Shown piece after piece: positions 33,787 through 42,603 of a DNA stretch of 64,000 nucleotides. This stretch comes from Hymenobacter mellowenesis (GTDB lineage Bacteria > Bacteroidota > Bacteroidia > Cytophagales > Hymenobacteraceae). A program made the translations under genes and the position numbers. Below the pieces are notes generated by a model. It did not search any database, was not told the DNA's origin, and worked only from the letters and a program-made list of their open reading frames with translations. Position 1 is the stretch's first letter; each line of letters begins with the position of its first letter. The stretch lies in NCBI RefSeq assembly GCF_030581005.1, contig NZ_JAUQSX010000019.1, positions 1-64,000 on the forward strand, written 5' to 3'.

Positions 33787-35010
33787 ATGCAGTCACTCGT
33801 TTCCCGTTCGCGCTTGGCGCTGGTTGCCAGCTTGCTGGCTTCGGCCAGCACGGCCCACGCCCAGCTCGACCCCCACGCCATCACCACGGCCGTGCCCATT
33901 CTTACGCTCAGCCCCGATGCCCGCGCCTCGGGCATGGGCGAGGCCGGAGTGGCCACGTCGCCCGATGCCAACTCGGCTTATTTCAATCCGGGCAAGCTGG
34001 GCTTTCAGCAGTATAAATACGGCGTGTCGATGTCGTACTCGCCCTGGCTGCGTAACATCACCGACGACATGAGTTTGTCGTACCTCTCGGGCTACGCCAA
34101 GGTGGGCCAGCGCTCGGCCTTCGGCGCCTCGCTGATGTACTTCGACCTGGGCAACATCGACTACCGGGACGGCCAGAACCTGCCCAACGGCTCCTTCAAC
34201 CCCAAGGAATACGCCTTCACGGTATCATACGGCTTGCAACTGACCGATAACTTCGGCGTGGGCGCCTCGGCGCGCTACATCCGCTCCAACCTTATCGGGG
34301 CCATTGGCAGCAGTGATGCCAAGCCCGGCCAGTCGGTGGCCGTCGACCTGGGCGCCTATTATTCGAAGGACGTGACCATTGGCACGGGCCTGTATAACCT
34401 GGCCTTCGGGGGCACGATTTCGAACATCGGTAACAAGATGACCTACTCGGACCCCACCAACCCGAGCTTCCTGCCCACGCAGTTGAAGCTGGGCACGGCC
34501 CTGACGCGCGAAATCGACCAGTACAACAAAATCACGCTGGTATTCGATGCCACGAAGCTGCTGGTGCCCTCGCCGTACTACGAAGACGGCGTGAGCCAAA
34601 ACGACCCGCGCATCAAAGCCATTAACGTGGAGCGCAATAACCAGCCCATTGTGGGTGCCATTTTCTCGTCGTTTCACGATGCGCCGGGCGGATTCAAGGA
34701 AGAGTTGCGCGAAATCAACCTCTCGACGGGTCTGGAATACAACTACAACGACCTGCTGTATGCGCGCGGCGGCTATTTCTACGAGGCCCCCGACAAAGGC
34801 GACCGCCAATACGTGAGCCTGGGCCTGGGCGTGCGCTACCAGGTATTCGGCATCGACGGCACCTACCTGGTGCCCACCGGCAACAACTCGCAAAACAACC
34901 CGCTGGCCCAAACCATTCGGGTGTCGCTGCACTTCAACCTGAACAAGCTGGCCGATGCCTTCGACGAAAACGGTGCCGGTGGCACCAGCGGCGAAGTTCC
35001 CTCGAACTAA
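33787..35010 (+). CDS. porV: type IX secretion outer-membrane protein PorV
   Basis: A 407-residue outer-membrane beta barrel of the PorV (LptO) family, the shuttle that takes T9SS cargo from the Sov translocon to the PorU attachment complex. The signal peptide ends STAHAQ. The mature start AVPILTLSPDARASGMGEAGVATSPDANSAYFNPGKL and the FadL-like repeats are typical. The ATG at 33787 is preferred; an ATG at 33766 adds seven residues. It directly follows porU, probably in one transcript ending at repeat copy 4. Confidence 0.93.
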   Translation: MQSLVSRSRLALVASLLASASTAHAQLDPHAITTAVPILTLSPDARASGMGEAGVATSPDANSAYFNPGKLGFQQYKYGVSMSYSPWLRNITDDMSLSYLSGYAKVGQRSAFGASLMYFDLGNIDYRDGQNLPNGSFNPKEYAFTVSYGLQLTDNFGVGASARYIRSNLIGAIGSSDAKPGQSVAVDLGAYYSKDVTIGTGLYNLAFGGTISNIGNKMTYSDPTNPSFLPTQLKLGTALTREIDQYNKITLVFDATKLLVPSPYYEDGVSQNDPRIKAINVERNNQPIVGAIFSSFHDAPGGFKEELREINLSTGLEYNYNDLLYARGGYFYEAPDKGDRQYVSLGLGVRYQVFGIDGTYLVPTGNNSQNNPLAQTIRVSLHFNLNKLADAFDENGAGGTSGEVPSN

Positions 35011-35035
35011 GCCACTAGGTTGGTTGTAATAAACC

Positions 35036-35142
35036 GAACGTCATGCTGAGCGAAGTCGAAGCATCTCGCGCGTAGTAGTAATCCAATCGCATGGATTTAC
35101 TCTCGCGGTAGAGATGCTTCGACTTTGCTCAGCATGACGTTC
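35036..35142. repeat. family A palindromic repeat, copy 4
   Basis: Arms of about 32 bp, 35036-35067 and 35111-35142 (CATGCTGAGCGAAGTCGAAG variant). The two arms differ slightly (GCGAAG on the left pairs with TTTGC on the right). Inner repeat TAATCCAATCGCATGGATTTA. Confidence 0.9.
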
Positions 35143-35180
35143 TTTTTCTATTCATTCTCATCGATTTCCGATTCCTGCAA

Positions 35181-36461
35181 ATGCTTGACCGCACCCTAGC
35201 CCCTCCCGTTCAACCCCTGGCCCGCGTGGCGCTGCCCGCCGCCGAGGTGCTGGCCCTGCCCAGCGGCGCCCGTCTGCACGTGCTGGCCAACGACGCCCAG
35301 CCGGTGGTGCGCCTGCAGGCCGTGTTCCGGGCCGGCAAGCTGGCCGAGCCCCGGCCCGGCTTGGCCTCCCTCACGGCCCGCATGCTGCTGGAGGGCACCA
35401 CCACCCGCACCGCCCGCCAGATTGCCGACGAAGTGGCCTTCTACGGCGCCTCGTTGGAGTGCGACGCCGGTTTCGACCGCTCCACGCTCACGCTGTACTG
35501 CCTCACGCGCCACCTGCCGACGTTGCTGCCGCTGGTGCTGGACGTGCTCCAAAACCCCGCCTTCCCGGCCGACGAGCTGCAACAGCTCAAAACCCGCACC
35601 ATTCAGAACGTGCGCGTCGAGCGTCAGAAAACCAGCTTCCTGGCTTCGGAGCGTTTTAACGAGCTGCTGTTTGGGGCCGAAACGCCCTACGGCCGGCCCT
35701 TCGACGCCAACGCCTACCAGGCCCTTACCGCCGAGGAGGCGCGGGCATTCCACCAGACGGCCTACGGGCTGGCCAACGCTGAAATCTTTCTGTGCGGCGA
35801 TGTGGCTACCGACCAGGCCCTGGTAGCCGATGCCTTCAGCACGGGGCCAGCAGGGGAGGCCCGGCCGGCGCCGGGTGCGGCCGGGCAATCAGGTTTTGCG
35901 CCGGGTACGCCATCTCAGGTGCCGGTAGCAGGCAGCCTGCAGGCGTCCATCCGCATGGGCCGCCTGTGGCCCAGCCCCACGCACCCCGACACACACCGCC
36001 TCAAGCTGCTGGTGAACGTGCTGGGTGGCTACTTCGGCTCGCGCCTGATGCGCAACATCCGCGAGGACAAGGGCCTGACTTACGGCATTTACGCCAGCGT
36101 GGCCCCGCGCGAGGAAGGCGCGTCGCTCGTCATCGGCACCGATGTGAAAGGCGAAAGTGCTGGCTTCGCCGTGAGCGAGATTGAAATGGAGTTGCGCCGC
36201 CTGCAGGACGAACTGATTCCGGCTGATGAGTTGGAGACGGTGAAAAACTACATTCTCGGCAAGTTTGCCAATGAGCTGTCCACGGTGTTTGAACAGTGCG
36301 ACAAGTATAAAAACCTGGTTTTTATGGGCCTGCCGGCCGACTACTACACCGAATTCGTGCAGCAAACTGAAGCCACCGACGCCGAAACGCTACGAGCGCT
36401 GGCGCAGCAATACTTGGCACCAGAGGCTATGCAGACGGTGGTAGCGGGGCCGGCGGCGTAG
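35181..36461 (+). CDS. M16-type (insulinase family) protein lacking the zinc motif
   Basis: A 426-residue protein with the two-domain M16B fold (DELQQLKTRTIQNVRVERQK; RNIREDKGLTYGIYASVAPR). The place of the catalytic HxxEH reads SLTARMLLEGT, so both His and the Glu are absent and it cannot bind zinc in the usual way. Such proteins normally act as the non-catalytic partner of an active M16 subunit. No active partner lies next to it: upstream is repeat copy 4 and porV, downstream is repeat copy 5. No signal peptide is seen. Confidence 0.88.
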   Translation: MLDRTLAPPVQPLARVALPAAEVLALPSGARLHVLANDAQPVVRLQAVFRAGKLAEPRPGLASLTARMLLEGTTTRTARQIADEVAFYGASLECDAGFDRSTLTLYCLTRHLPTLLPLVLDVLQNPAFPADELQQLKTRTIQNVRVERQKTSFLASERFNELLFGAETPYGRPFDANAYQALTAEEARAFHQTAYGLANAEIFLCGDVATDQALVADAFSTGPAGEARPAPGAAGQSGFAPGTPSQVPVAGSLQASIRMGRLWPSPTHPDTHRLKLLVNVLGGYFGSRLMRNIREDKGLTYGIYASVAPREEGASLVIGTDVKGESAGFAVSEIEMELRRLQDELIPADELETVKNYILGKFANELSTVFEQCDKYKNLVFMGLPADYYTEFVQQTEATDAETLRALAQQYLAPEAMQTVVAGPAA

Positions 36462-36480
36462 GGAATATCAAAGCAGCTAA

Positions 36481-36593
36481 AAGAACGGTCATGCTGAGCG
36501 CAGTTGAAGCATCTCTACTGCGGAAGTAAATCCTGTCGATTGGATTACTTCTGCGGTAGAGATGCTTCAACTGCGCTCAGCATGACCGTTCTT
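36481..36593. repeat. family A palindromic repeat, copy 5
   Basis: Outer arms about 40 bp from 36481 and to 36593 (AAGAACGGTCATGCTGAGCG variant with CAGTTGAAGC / GCTTCAACTG). The CAGTTGAAG change is present in both arms. Inner repeat GTAAATCC / GGATTAC. Confidence 0.95.
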
Positions 36594-36620
36594 TTTTGGA
36601 TAAGCGGACGAATTACTCGC

Positions 36621-37994
36621 CTACGCCGGCTCCTGAATGGCGGGCGGCGTAGGATTATACTCGGCCGTAGCAGTGCGGTGCTCGGCGCTTTTCTTGCCCT
36701 TGTCGTCCTTCACATCGCGCCGGCTGAAGGGGCGGATGATGAGGCGCAGGGCCTGGTCGGTGCTGAAATAGCTAAAGGCCCAGTCGATGAAAGCTACCAC
36801 CTTGTTGCGGAAGCCTACCAGCGTCATCAGATGCACAAAAAGCCAGGTGGCCCAGCCAAAGAAGCCGTTGAAATGGATGTTCTTGGGCAGGTCCACCACG
36901 GCCTTGTTGCGGCTCACAATGGCCATCGAGCCCTTGTTGTTGTACACGAAATCCTTGGGCGTTTCGCCGCGCAACAGGCGTTGCAGGTTGGCGGCGAGGT
37001 GGTCGGCGTGCTGTTGGGCCACGGGCGCCAGCATGGGCAGGCCGCGGGGCATGTCGTCGGTCACCATGTTGGCCACATCGCCGATGGCGAAGACGTTATT
37101 CAGGCCCTCTACCTGGTTCCACAGGTTCACGTTGATGCGCTTGTTGCGGGTCACTACGTCGGCGGGCAGACCGGGCACTTCGGCACCGTTCACACCAGCG
37201 GCCCACACCAGGTTTTCGGTAGCAATAAATTCGTTGTCAGTATAATAAGCCCGGTTATCCTCAAAGTTTTTGATGGACGTGTTCAGCATCACCTTCACGC
37301 CCAGCTCGTCGAGGTAGCGCTTGGCATCGGCCTGGGAGGCTGGCGACATAGGCCCAAGCAGCGCCGGCCCGGCTTCGACCAGAAAAATCTGCATGTGCTG
37401 CAGGTCCAGCTCTGGGTAGTCTTTGGGCAGCACGTGCTTGCGCATCTCGGCCAGCGAGCCGCTGATTTCCACGCCCGTGGGCCCGCCGCCCACTACCACG
37501 ATGTTGAGCAGCGCCTGCCGCTCTTCGGGGTTTTCTGTGAGCAGGGCTTTCTCAAAATTCTGGAAAATGAAGCTGCGCAGGTTAAGAGCATTTGGGATGC
37601 TCTTGATTTGCATGGCGTTGCGCTCAATGCTTTCCAGCCCGAAGAAGTTGGTGAGCGAGCCGGTAGCCAGCACCAGGTAGTCGTAGCGAATATTGCCCAC
37701 GCTGGTAATCACCGTATTGGCGGCCGGGTCCACGCTGTGCACGTCGGCCATGCGGTAGAAGAAGTTTTTCTGGCCCGCAAAAATTTTCCGAATCGGATAC
37801 GCAATGCTGTCGGCCTCCAGGGCGCCGGTGGCTACCTGGTAGAGCAACGGCTGAAAGTTGTGGTAGTTGTTGCGGTCGATGACCACCACTTGCACCGGCG
37901 CCTTGCGCAGGGCCTTGGCCAGGCGCAAGCCCCCAAAACCGCAGCCAATAATGACCACGCGCGGGTGCGCCGAAACGGGAAGATTCGTGTCCAT
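36621..37994 (-). CDS. ndh: type II NADH dehydrogenase (NDH-2)
   Basis: A 457-residue flavoprotein that oxidises NADH and reduces menaquinone without pumping protons. The FAD motif is VVIIGCGFGGLRLAKAL (residues about 11-27); the second Rossmann motif is VVVGGGPTGVEISGSLAEM with NADH specificity; AIGDVANM and LAPVAQQHA follow. The C-terminal about 60 residues hold a hydrophobic/amphipathic membrane-binding part (WATWLFVHLMTLVGFRNKVV). It supplements complex I, two subunits of which are encoded at 53698-56735. Single gene. Confidence 0.92.
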   Translation of the reverse strand: MDTNLPVSAHPRVVIIGCGFGGLRLAKALRKAPVQVVVIDRNNYHNFQPLLYQVATGALEADSIAYPIRKIFAGQKNFFYRMADVHSVDPAANTVITSVGNIRYDYLVLATGSLTNFFGLESIERNAMQIKSIPNALNLRSFIFQNFEKALLTENPEERQALLNIVVVGGGPTGVEISGSLAEMRKHVLPKDYPELDLQHMQIFLVEAGPALLGPMSPASQADAKRYLDELGVKVMLNTSIKNFEDNRAYYTDNEFIATENLVWAAGVNGAEVPGLPADVVTRNKRINVNLWNQVEGLNNVFAIGDVANMVTDDMPRGLPMLAPVAQQHADHLAANLQRLLRGETPKDFVYNNKGSMAIVSRNKAVVDLPKNIHFNGFFGWATWLFVHLMTLVGFRNKVVAFIDWAFSYFSTDQALRLIIRPFSRRDVKDDKGKKSAEHRTATAEYNPTPPAIQEPA

Positions 37995-38090
37995 GTAATT
38001 GAAGTAAAGCCGGGTAATAACCTGTGCTTTACCCCAAATGTTGGGCAGAAGTTGTTTTTTCGTGCCCGCAGGCCCGCTGCCTACGAGGCG

Positions 38091-38777
38091 TTAGTCGTCG
38101 TTATACTTCTTCTTGAACTCGCCGTTTTTCACCTGCTGCACCAGCTTCAGCCAGCTGAAGGGGTTGAGCAGCGGGTTGTTGGCGTAAGTGCTGGGCCCGA
38201 AGCCGGCGCGCACGTCCTGGTTGTACTGCTGGTTTTGCATGGTCTGGCGGAAGTTGGCCACCGCCCCCATGGGCTGGGTCCGGAAAATGCGCGCCATCAG
38301 CTCTTGGTTTAGGTTGTCGGCGGCGGCGCTGCCCTTCTCGGTGGGCAGGCGCAAGGCCAGAAAAGCCTTTTTGAAGTCGCGCTCGGTGGTGTAGGGAAAC
38401 ACGCGCACTTCGCCCAGCATAGTAGCGTCTTCCACCAGCGAAATCACCACGGAGTAGCTCTGGCGCTGGTAGTCAGGCGGAATAACCACGGTGTAGTTGG
38501 CGTAGCCCAGCGAGCGGATGACGATGCTGTCGCCGGCCAGCACGGCCATCGAGAAATAGCCGTAGACGTTGGACGAGGTGCCGCGCCCGGCCCGGGGCAC
38601 GTAGATGCTGGCGCCGGGCACGCCCAGCAGGCTGTCGCCGGTGGCCACAATGCCGGTAAACTGAATGATTTTGCGCTTGCCCTGCGCGTACGCCGACGGG
38701 GCCGCCAGCAGCAGCGTGCCCAGCAGGGCCACGGCAAAAAAGAGGGAAAAGCGACGAAAGCGCAAGAAATCAGGCAT
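38091..38777 (-). CDS. carboxypeptidase-like regulatory domain protein
   Basis: A 228-residue exported protein: signal peptide with ALLGTLLLAAPSAYAQG, then a CarboxypepD_reg-like beta sandwich (about 30-115; IVATGDSLLGVPGASIYVP, YGYFSMAVLAGDSIVIRSLGYANYT). The rest (EVRVFPYTTERDFKKAFLALRL, NPLLNPFSWLKLVQQV) matches a type common in Bacteroidota with no assigned function. The ATG at 38777 starts the signal peptide; the longer upstream frame overlaps the divergent arsR gene and is a shadow. The 102-bp gap to arsR should hold both promoters. Confidence 0.8.
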   Translation of the reverse strand: MPDFLRFRRFSLFFAVALLGTLLLAAPSAYAQGKRKIIQFTGIVATGDSLLGVPGASIYVPRAGRGTSSNVYGYFSMAVLAGDSIVIRSLGYANYTVVIPPDYQRQSYSVVISLVEDATMLGEVRVFPYTTERDFKKAFLALRLPTEKGSAAADNLNQELMARIFRTQPMGAVANFRQTMQNQQYNQDVRAGFGPSTYANNPLLNPFSWLKLVQQVKNGEFKKKYNDD

Positions 38778-38879
38778 GTTCAGGAGTCGAGTAGGCAAAT
38801 ATACGGCGCCCGGGGCGGGGCCGATGGTAACTTTGGGCGGAAGAACACGGGGCATCCGTCCATTCATCCTAGACAGCAG

Positions 38880-39269
38880 ATGCGCTTGAAACATTTCACG
38901 GTTGCTTTTGGGCAGCAACTTTTTAAATCGTTGGGCGACGAAAGCCGTGTCCGCATCCTGCATTTGCTGTGGCGCAACCAGGAAATGGTGGTGGCCGATT
39001 TGGAGCAGGTGCTCGATTTCACCCAGACCAAAACCAGCCGGCAATTATCGTACTTGAAGAATGCAGGTTTGGTGAACGTGCGCCGGCTCGATAACTGGAT
39101 GTACTACTTCCTGAAAGAAGAGGCGGCCGAATTGCTGCAGGAGTTGCTCGGCTTCATGGAAAAAGACCCGCAGCTGCTGCGCGACCAGCAGATATACCAA
39201 ATCCTGTGGTCGAACCGCGAACTGGCCGCGTATAAGCTCCAGAACCGGCACTGGCACGGGCCGCTGTAG
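38880..39269 (+). CDS. ArsR family winged-helix regulator
   Basis: A 129-residue DNA-binding protein. The winged helix runs from LFKSLGDESRVRILHLLW (helix 1-2) through DFTQTKTSRQLSYLKNAGLV (recognition helix) to the wing VNVRRLDNWMYYFL. There is no ELCVCDL-type metal site; the equivalent segment is EMVVADLEQVL, so it is not a classical metal sensor. It is divergent from the regulatory-domain protein gene and is followed by repeat copy 6. The inducer is unknown. Confidence 0.88.
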   Translation: MRLKHFTVAFGQQLFKSLGDESRVRILHLLWRNQEMVVADLEQVLDFTQTKTSRQLSYLKNAGLVNVRRLDNWMYYFLKEEAAELLQELLGFMEKDPQLLRDQQIYQILWSNRELAAYKLQNRHWHGPL

Positions 39270-39291
39270 GAAGCTTAGCCGAAAAAAGAAT

Positions 39292-39389
39292 GTCATGCCG
39301 AGCGCAGCCGAGACATCTCGCGTGCTGAAGTAATCCTTTCAAAGAGTTAGTGGCGGCACGCGAGATGTCTCGGCTGCGCTCGACATGAC
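39292..39389. repeat. family A palindromic repeat, copy 6
   Basis: 34-bp arms, 39292-39325 and 39356-39389 (GAGCGCAGCCGAGACATCTC variant) with one mismatch. It follows the ArsR-family gene. Confidence 0.93.
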
Positions 39390-39431
39390 GGCCATTTGAT
39401 TCAATCGGTCCATTTTCAAATCCCTCTTATC

Positions 39432-39752
39432 ATGAGCACCTCCCGCCGCCTCTTCGTGTGCACCAACCAAAAATCAGGGATAGGGGAGGACGTGGCCAAA
39501 GCCCTGAAAAAAGAGCTCAAGCACCAAGGCTTGAAAAAACAGGTAATCGACGGCCACAAGCTGCGCACCCAGGTGCAAACCTGCGACTGCCTAGACCTGT
39601 GCCGTGACTGCAAAAAGGGCCCTGGCGCCGCCCTCATCGTATATCCCGAAGGCACCGTGTATGGCAACGTGCGCCCCGCTGATGCCGCCGAGCTGGTGGC
39701 CGAGCACGTGGGCCGGGGCAAGGTGCTAAAGCGGTTGCGGATAGAAGAATAA
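39432..39752 (+). CDS. (2Fe-2S) ferredoxin domain protein
   Basis: A 106-residue thioredoxin-like [2Fe-2S] protein. Cysteines that could hold the cluster are Cys10 (FVCTNQKSG), Cys51, Cys53, Cys57 and Cys60 (QTCDCLDLCRDCKKGP). The final part, IVYPEGTVYGNVRPADAAELV, is the usual end of this fold. The ATG at 39432 is at the right place before the first strand. It is in a plus-strand pair with the barrel-protein gene 82 bp downstream, but a shared role is not evident. Confidence 0.85.
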   Translation: MSTSRRLFVCTNQKSGIGEDVAKALKKELKHQGLKKQVIDGHKLRTQVQTCDCLDLCRDCKKGPGAALIVYPEGTVYGNVRPADAAELVAEHVGRGKVLKRLRIEE

Positions 39753-39834
39753 GCCTGCCAATGGGCCGGGTTCCAACCGAAGCGGGCTGGAATCCGTTGA
39801 TAGGGCAATTCATCTGTTATTCATCCGCCGCTCT

Positions 39835-41100
39835 ATGCGCTTTTCTCTCGCAGCCCTGCTTCTGACCGGGCTGGCTTTCAGTGCCGCCGCCCAGCCGGCC
39901 GCTCCCCCCGATTCCGTTTACACCGACACTGCTCCCCGCTCCGGCTTGGCGCCGCTGGCTACCCGGGCGCAGGCCCAGGCCATGGGCACCAAGTCCTTCG
40001 GGCAATTGGGCAAAGACGGCAATTTGAGTTTGCTGCCCATTCCGGTGTTGTTTTACCAGGCCGAAACCGGCCTCGGCTACGGCCTCGGTGCCCTGCTGAG
40101 CGGCCGGTTCTCCAAGGATACCCTCACGCGCCCTTCCAATGCCCGGGTGCAGTACTGGACCACCCAGAAGGGACAGTCACTGCTGCAACTAGTACACACC
40201 GTGTACACGCCCGGCGAGAAATTATATCTCAATGGTGAAATCAGCGCCTACGACATTCTGCTTTACTACTACGGCAAGGGCCCCGGCACTAGCAGCGCCG
40301 CTGAGTCGGAAACTGACTACAAGCTCTTCATCATCAACCAGCGTTTGCAGAAACAGATTGCTCCTAAGCTGTTTTTCGGCGCGCAATACCGTTTCACCTC
40401 TATCACGCAAGTCACCGCGCCGGGCAGCAGCGTGGACGGCGCCCGGACCAATGTCTTCTATACCGACCCGCGCATGACCGAGCGCGAACGGCAGAACACC
40501 CGCGTATCAGGCCTCGGCCCCGTCATTTCCTACGACACGCGCGACGTGCCCCTGGCCGCCTTCAAGGGCAACTTGCTGGATGTCGGCGCCACCTTCAACG
40601 GCACGGGCCTGGGTTCGGACTATCGTTTTGTGCGCTACCAGCTCGATGCCCGCCACTTCCAGCCCCTGGGCTCCAACCGCACCATTCTGGCGGCGCAGTT
40701 CCTCGGGCAGTTCCACACCGGCGATGTGCCGTTTCGCGAGCTGGCCGGCATTGGGGCCAACCTGGGCGGCACGCTCTACAACAACGCCAACTTGCTGCGG
40801 GGCATCTACGAGCAACGCTTCCGCGACCGCCAGATGATTATGTTCCAGGCCGAAATCCGGCACAAGCTGTTCCCCAATGGCGGCAGCGTATTGAGCCGGT
40901 TTGACGGGGCCGTTTTCGGCGGCGTTGGCAACGTAAACAACTACATCGACAAATTTGCCCTCAGCGACACCAAGTACGCTGGCGGCGCCGGTATCCGCTT
41001 CAATTTCATCCGCCGCGACCGGGTGAACCTGCGCCTCGACTATGCCGGCGGCACCGGCAGCTCGCCCGGTATCCTGTTCGCCATCGGCGAAGCCTTCTAA
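39835..41100 (+). CDS. BamA/TamA family outer-membrane protein
   Basis: A 421-residue outer-membrane barrel with a signal peptide (LAALLLTGLAFSAAAQ). The body is a surface-antigen-type (D15) beta barrel: IPVLFYQAETGLGYGLGALL early, ISYDTRDVPLAAFKGNLLDVG in the middle and RVNLRLDYAGGTGSSPGILFAIGEAF at the end, with C-terminal Phe. There is no run of POTRA domains. The function is probably protein or ligand transport across the outer membrane, but cannot be specified. A terminator follows 20 bp after the stop. Confidence 0.85.
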   Translation: MRFSLAALLLTGLAFSAAAQPAAPPDSVYTDTAPRSGLAPLATRAQAQAMGTKSFGQLGKDGNLSLLPIPVLFYQAETGLGYGLGALLSGRFSKDTLTRPSNARVQYWTTQKGQSLLQLVHTVYTPGEKLYLNGEISAYDILLYYYGKGPGTSSAAESETDYKLFIINQRLQKQIAPKLFFGAQYRFTSITQVTAPGSSVDGARTNVFYTDPRMTERERQNTRVSGLGPVISYDTRDVPLAAFKGNLLDVGATFNGTGLGSDYRFVRYQLDARHFQPLGSNRTILAAQFLGQFHTGDVPFRELAGIGANLGGTLYNNANLLRGIYEQRFRDRQMIMFQAEIRHKLFPNGGSVLSRFDGAVFGGVGNVNNYIDKFALSDTKYAGGAGIRFNFIRRDRVNLRLDYAGGTGSSPGILFAIGEAF

Positions 41101-41120
41101 GGTTACCAAAAACAATGATT

Positions 41121-41154
41121 AAAAGCCCTGCCCGTTAATTCGGGTGGGGCTTTT
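41121..41154 (+). terminator. Rho-independent terminator
   Basis: Imperfect stem AAAAGCCCTGCCCG / CGGGTGGGGCTTTT followed by TGTGTG, placed 20 bp after the barrel-protein stop codon. Confidence 0.8.
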
Positions 41155-41355
41155 GTGTGTTACAGAGCTGTAGAATGGCTGCTCTAGGCATGAGCTATTT
41201 GAATTATTCTGGAAAAATCAGTCTGGCTAAGCGCTGCATTCAAGGCCGGTGAATGATTTATACTGAGCGAGTAGAATTGATGAGAAGCTTCCTCGCTGCA
41301 TCCGCCCGGCAAGCTGGGCCTTATCCTTTCGCATGGCGCGGCGTACACCGATTTG

Positions 41356-42603
41356 ATGGACCACGCTACGCCCGCCCGCTTCCTCGCCGCCGGCGAGCCT
41401 ACCGCAACCGACCCCACCCAATCGGCCGACTGGCTGTTTCCGTTGCCACTCCAGGGCCGTAGCGCCCGCCTGCTGCAACAGCAGCTTGCCCTGCCCCATC
41501 CCGCATTGCGCATCAGCGTCATCATCCCGGCCAAAGATGAAGTAGCCAACCTGCCCACCACGCTGGCCGCCCTGGCCGCGCAGGTCGATTTGCAGGGCCG
41601 CCCCTGGCCGGCGGGCAGCTTCGAGGTCATTGTACTGGCCAATAACTGCACCGACCACACGGCCGCGGTGGTGCGCCAGCAGGCCCGCCGCTTTCCGCAC
41701 CTGATGGTGCACGTGGCCGAGCTGTGCCTGCCCGCCCCCAAGGCCCACGTGGGCCGGGCCCGCCGCCTGCTCATGGACGAGGCCTGCGCTCGGCTGGAGC
41801 AAGTAGGCCGCCGCCATGGCATTATCGCCAGCACCGATGCCGACACCCGTGTGGCCCCCACTTGGCTGGCCGCCATCCAGGCCGAAATAGACGCTGGCGC
41901 CGATGCCGTGGGCGGCCGCATCCTCACCGAAATGAGCAGCCCAGCGCTGCAGCCCCTGCGCCGTATTCAGACAGCTGACGCAGCCTACCATCTGCTCTGC
42001 GCCCGCCTGGAAAGCCTCCTCGACCCTGCGCCGGTTGACCCGTGGCCACGCCATCACCAGCATTTTGGGGCCAGTCTGGCCCTCACCGCCCGCGCCTACC
42101 GCCAGGTAGGCGGCCTGCCCGAAGTCCGTTTTCTGGAAGACGAAGCCCTGTGTCAGGCCCTGCGGCGGCACGACTTGAAGCTGCGCCATAGCCCTACGGT
42201 GCAGGTGCTCACTTCCGCCCGTCGCGAGGGCCGCGTCGAGGTCGGCCTTTCGTGGCAGCTAAGTGAGTGGTTGAAAATGAGCCAGCAGCAGCGTGAGCCT
42301 TACGTTGACAACCCCGTGCAACTGGCGCGGCGCTGGCAGCTACGTCGCCAGCTGCGCGCCTGCTGGAGCGGCTGCCCGGGCGCCGAAATCGCTGCGCTGG
42401 TCACCCGCCTCGGCCTGCCCGAATCGGTCGTATTGAGCCAGCTGGGGCAGGCGCCCACTTTTGGGGTGCTTTGGGAATGGACCTTGGCGCACAGCCCGGC
42501 GCTGGCTGTGGCTCCGGTGCCACTGTCGCGGGCGCTGCTGCTGTTGCCGCGGCTCATCCAGAGCCATCTGGTAGCGGGGGGGCGGGCCGTGGTGGCCGTT
42601 TAG
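41356..42603 (+). CDS. GT2 family glycosyltransferase
   Basis: A 415-residue GT-A fold enzyme. The N-terminal strand ISVIIPAKDEVANLPTTLAAL binds the nucleotide sugar; the DxD-type motif is ASTDADTRVAPTW; the catalytic acid is in FLEDEALCQAL. A C-terminal region (QLSEWLKMSQQQRE to the end) is mostly helical without clear membrane spans. The start codon is the ATG at 41356; a TTG precedes it. Its stop overlaps by four bases the stop of the convergent methyltransferase gene. With the deacetylase, methyltransferase and flavoprotein next door it suggests a small glycoside pathway. Confidence 0.85.
   Translation: MDHATPARFLAAGEPTATDPTQSADWLFPLPLQGRSARLLQQQLALPHPALRISVIIPAKDEVANLPTTLAALAAQVDLQGRPWPAGSFEVIVLANNCTDHTAAVVRQQARRFPHLMVHVAELCLPAPKAHVGRARRLLMDEACARLEQVGRRHGIIASTDADTRVAPTWLAAIQAEIDAGADAVGGRILTEMSSPALQPLRRIQTADAAYHLLCARLESLLDPAPVDPWPRHHQHFGASLALTARAYRQVGGLPEVRFLEDEALCQALRRHDLKLRHSPTVQVLTSARREGRVEVGLSWQLSEWLKMSQQQREPYVDNPVQLARRWQLRRQLRACWSGCPGAEIAALVTRLGLPESVVLSQLGQAPTFGVLWEWTLAHSPALAVAPVPLSRALLLLPRLIQSHLVAGGRAVVAV

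Noticed and set aside
38778-39044. N-terminal extension of the regulatory-domain protein across the arsR gene
   Set aside because: The extension overlaps the divergent arsR gene and would bury the clear signal peptide that starts at 38777.
41184-42189. Long minus-strand frames opposite the glycosyltransferase gene
   Set aside because: They are shadows of the GT2 gene in GC-rich DNA; they lack any domain.
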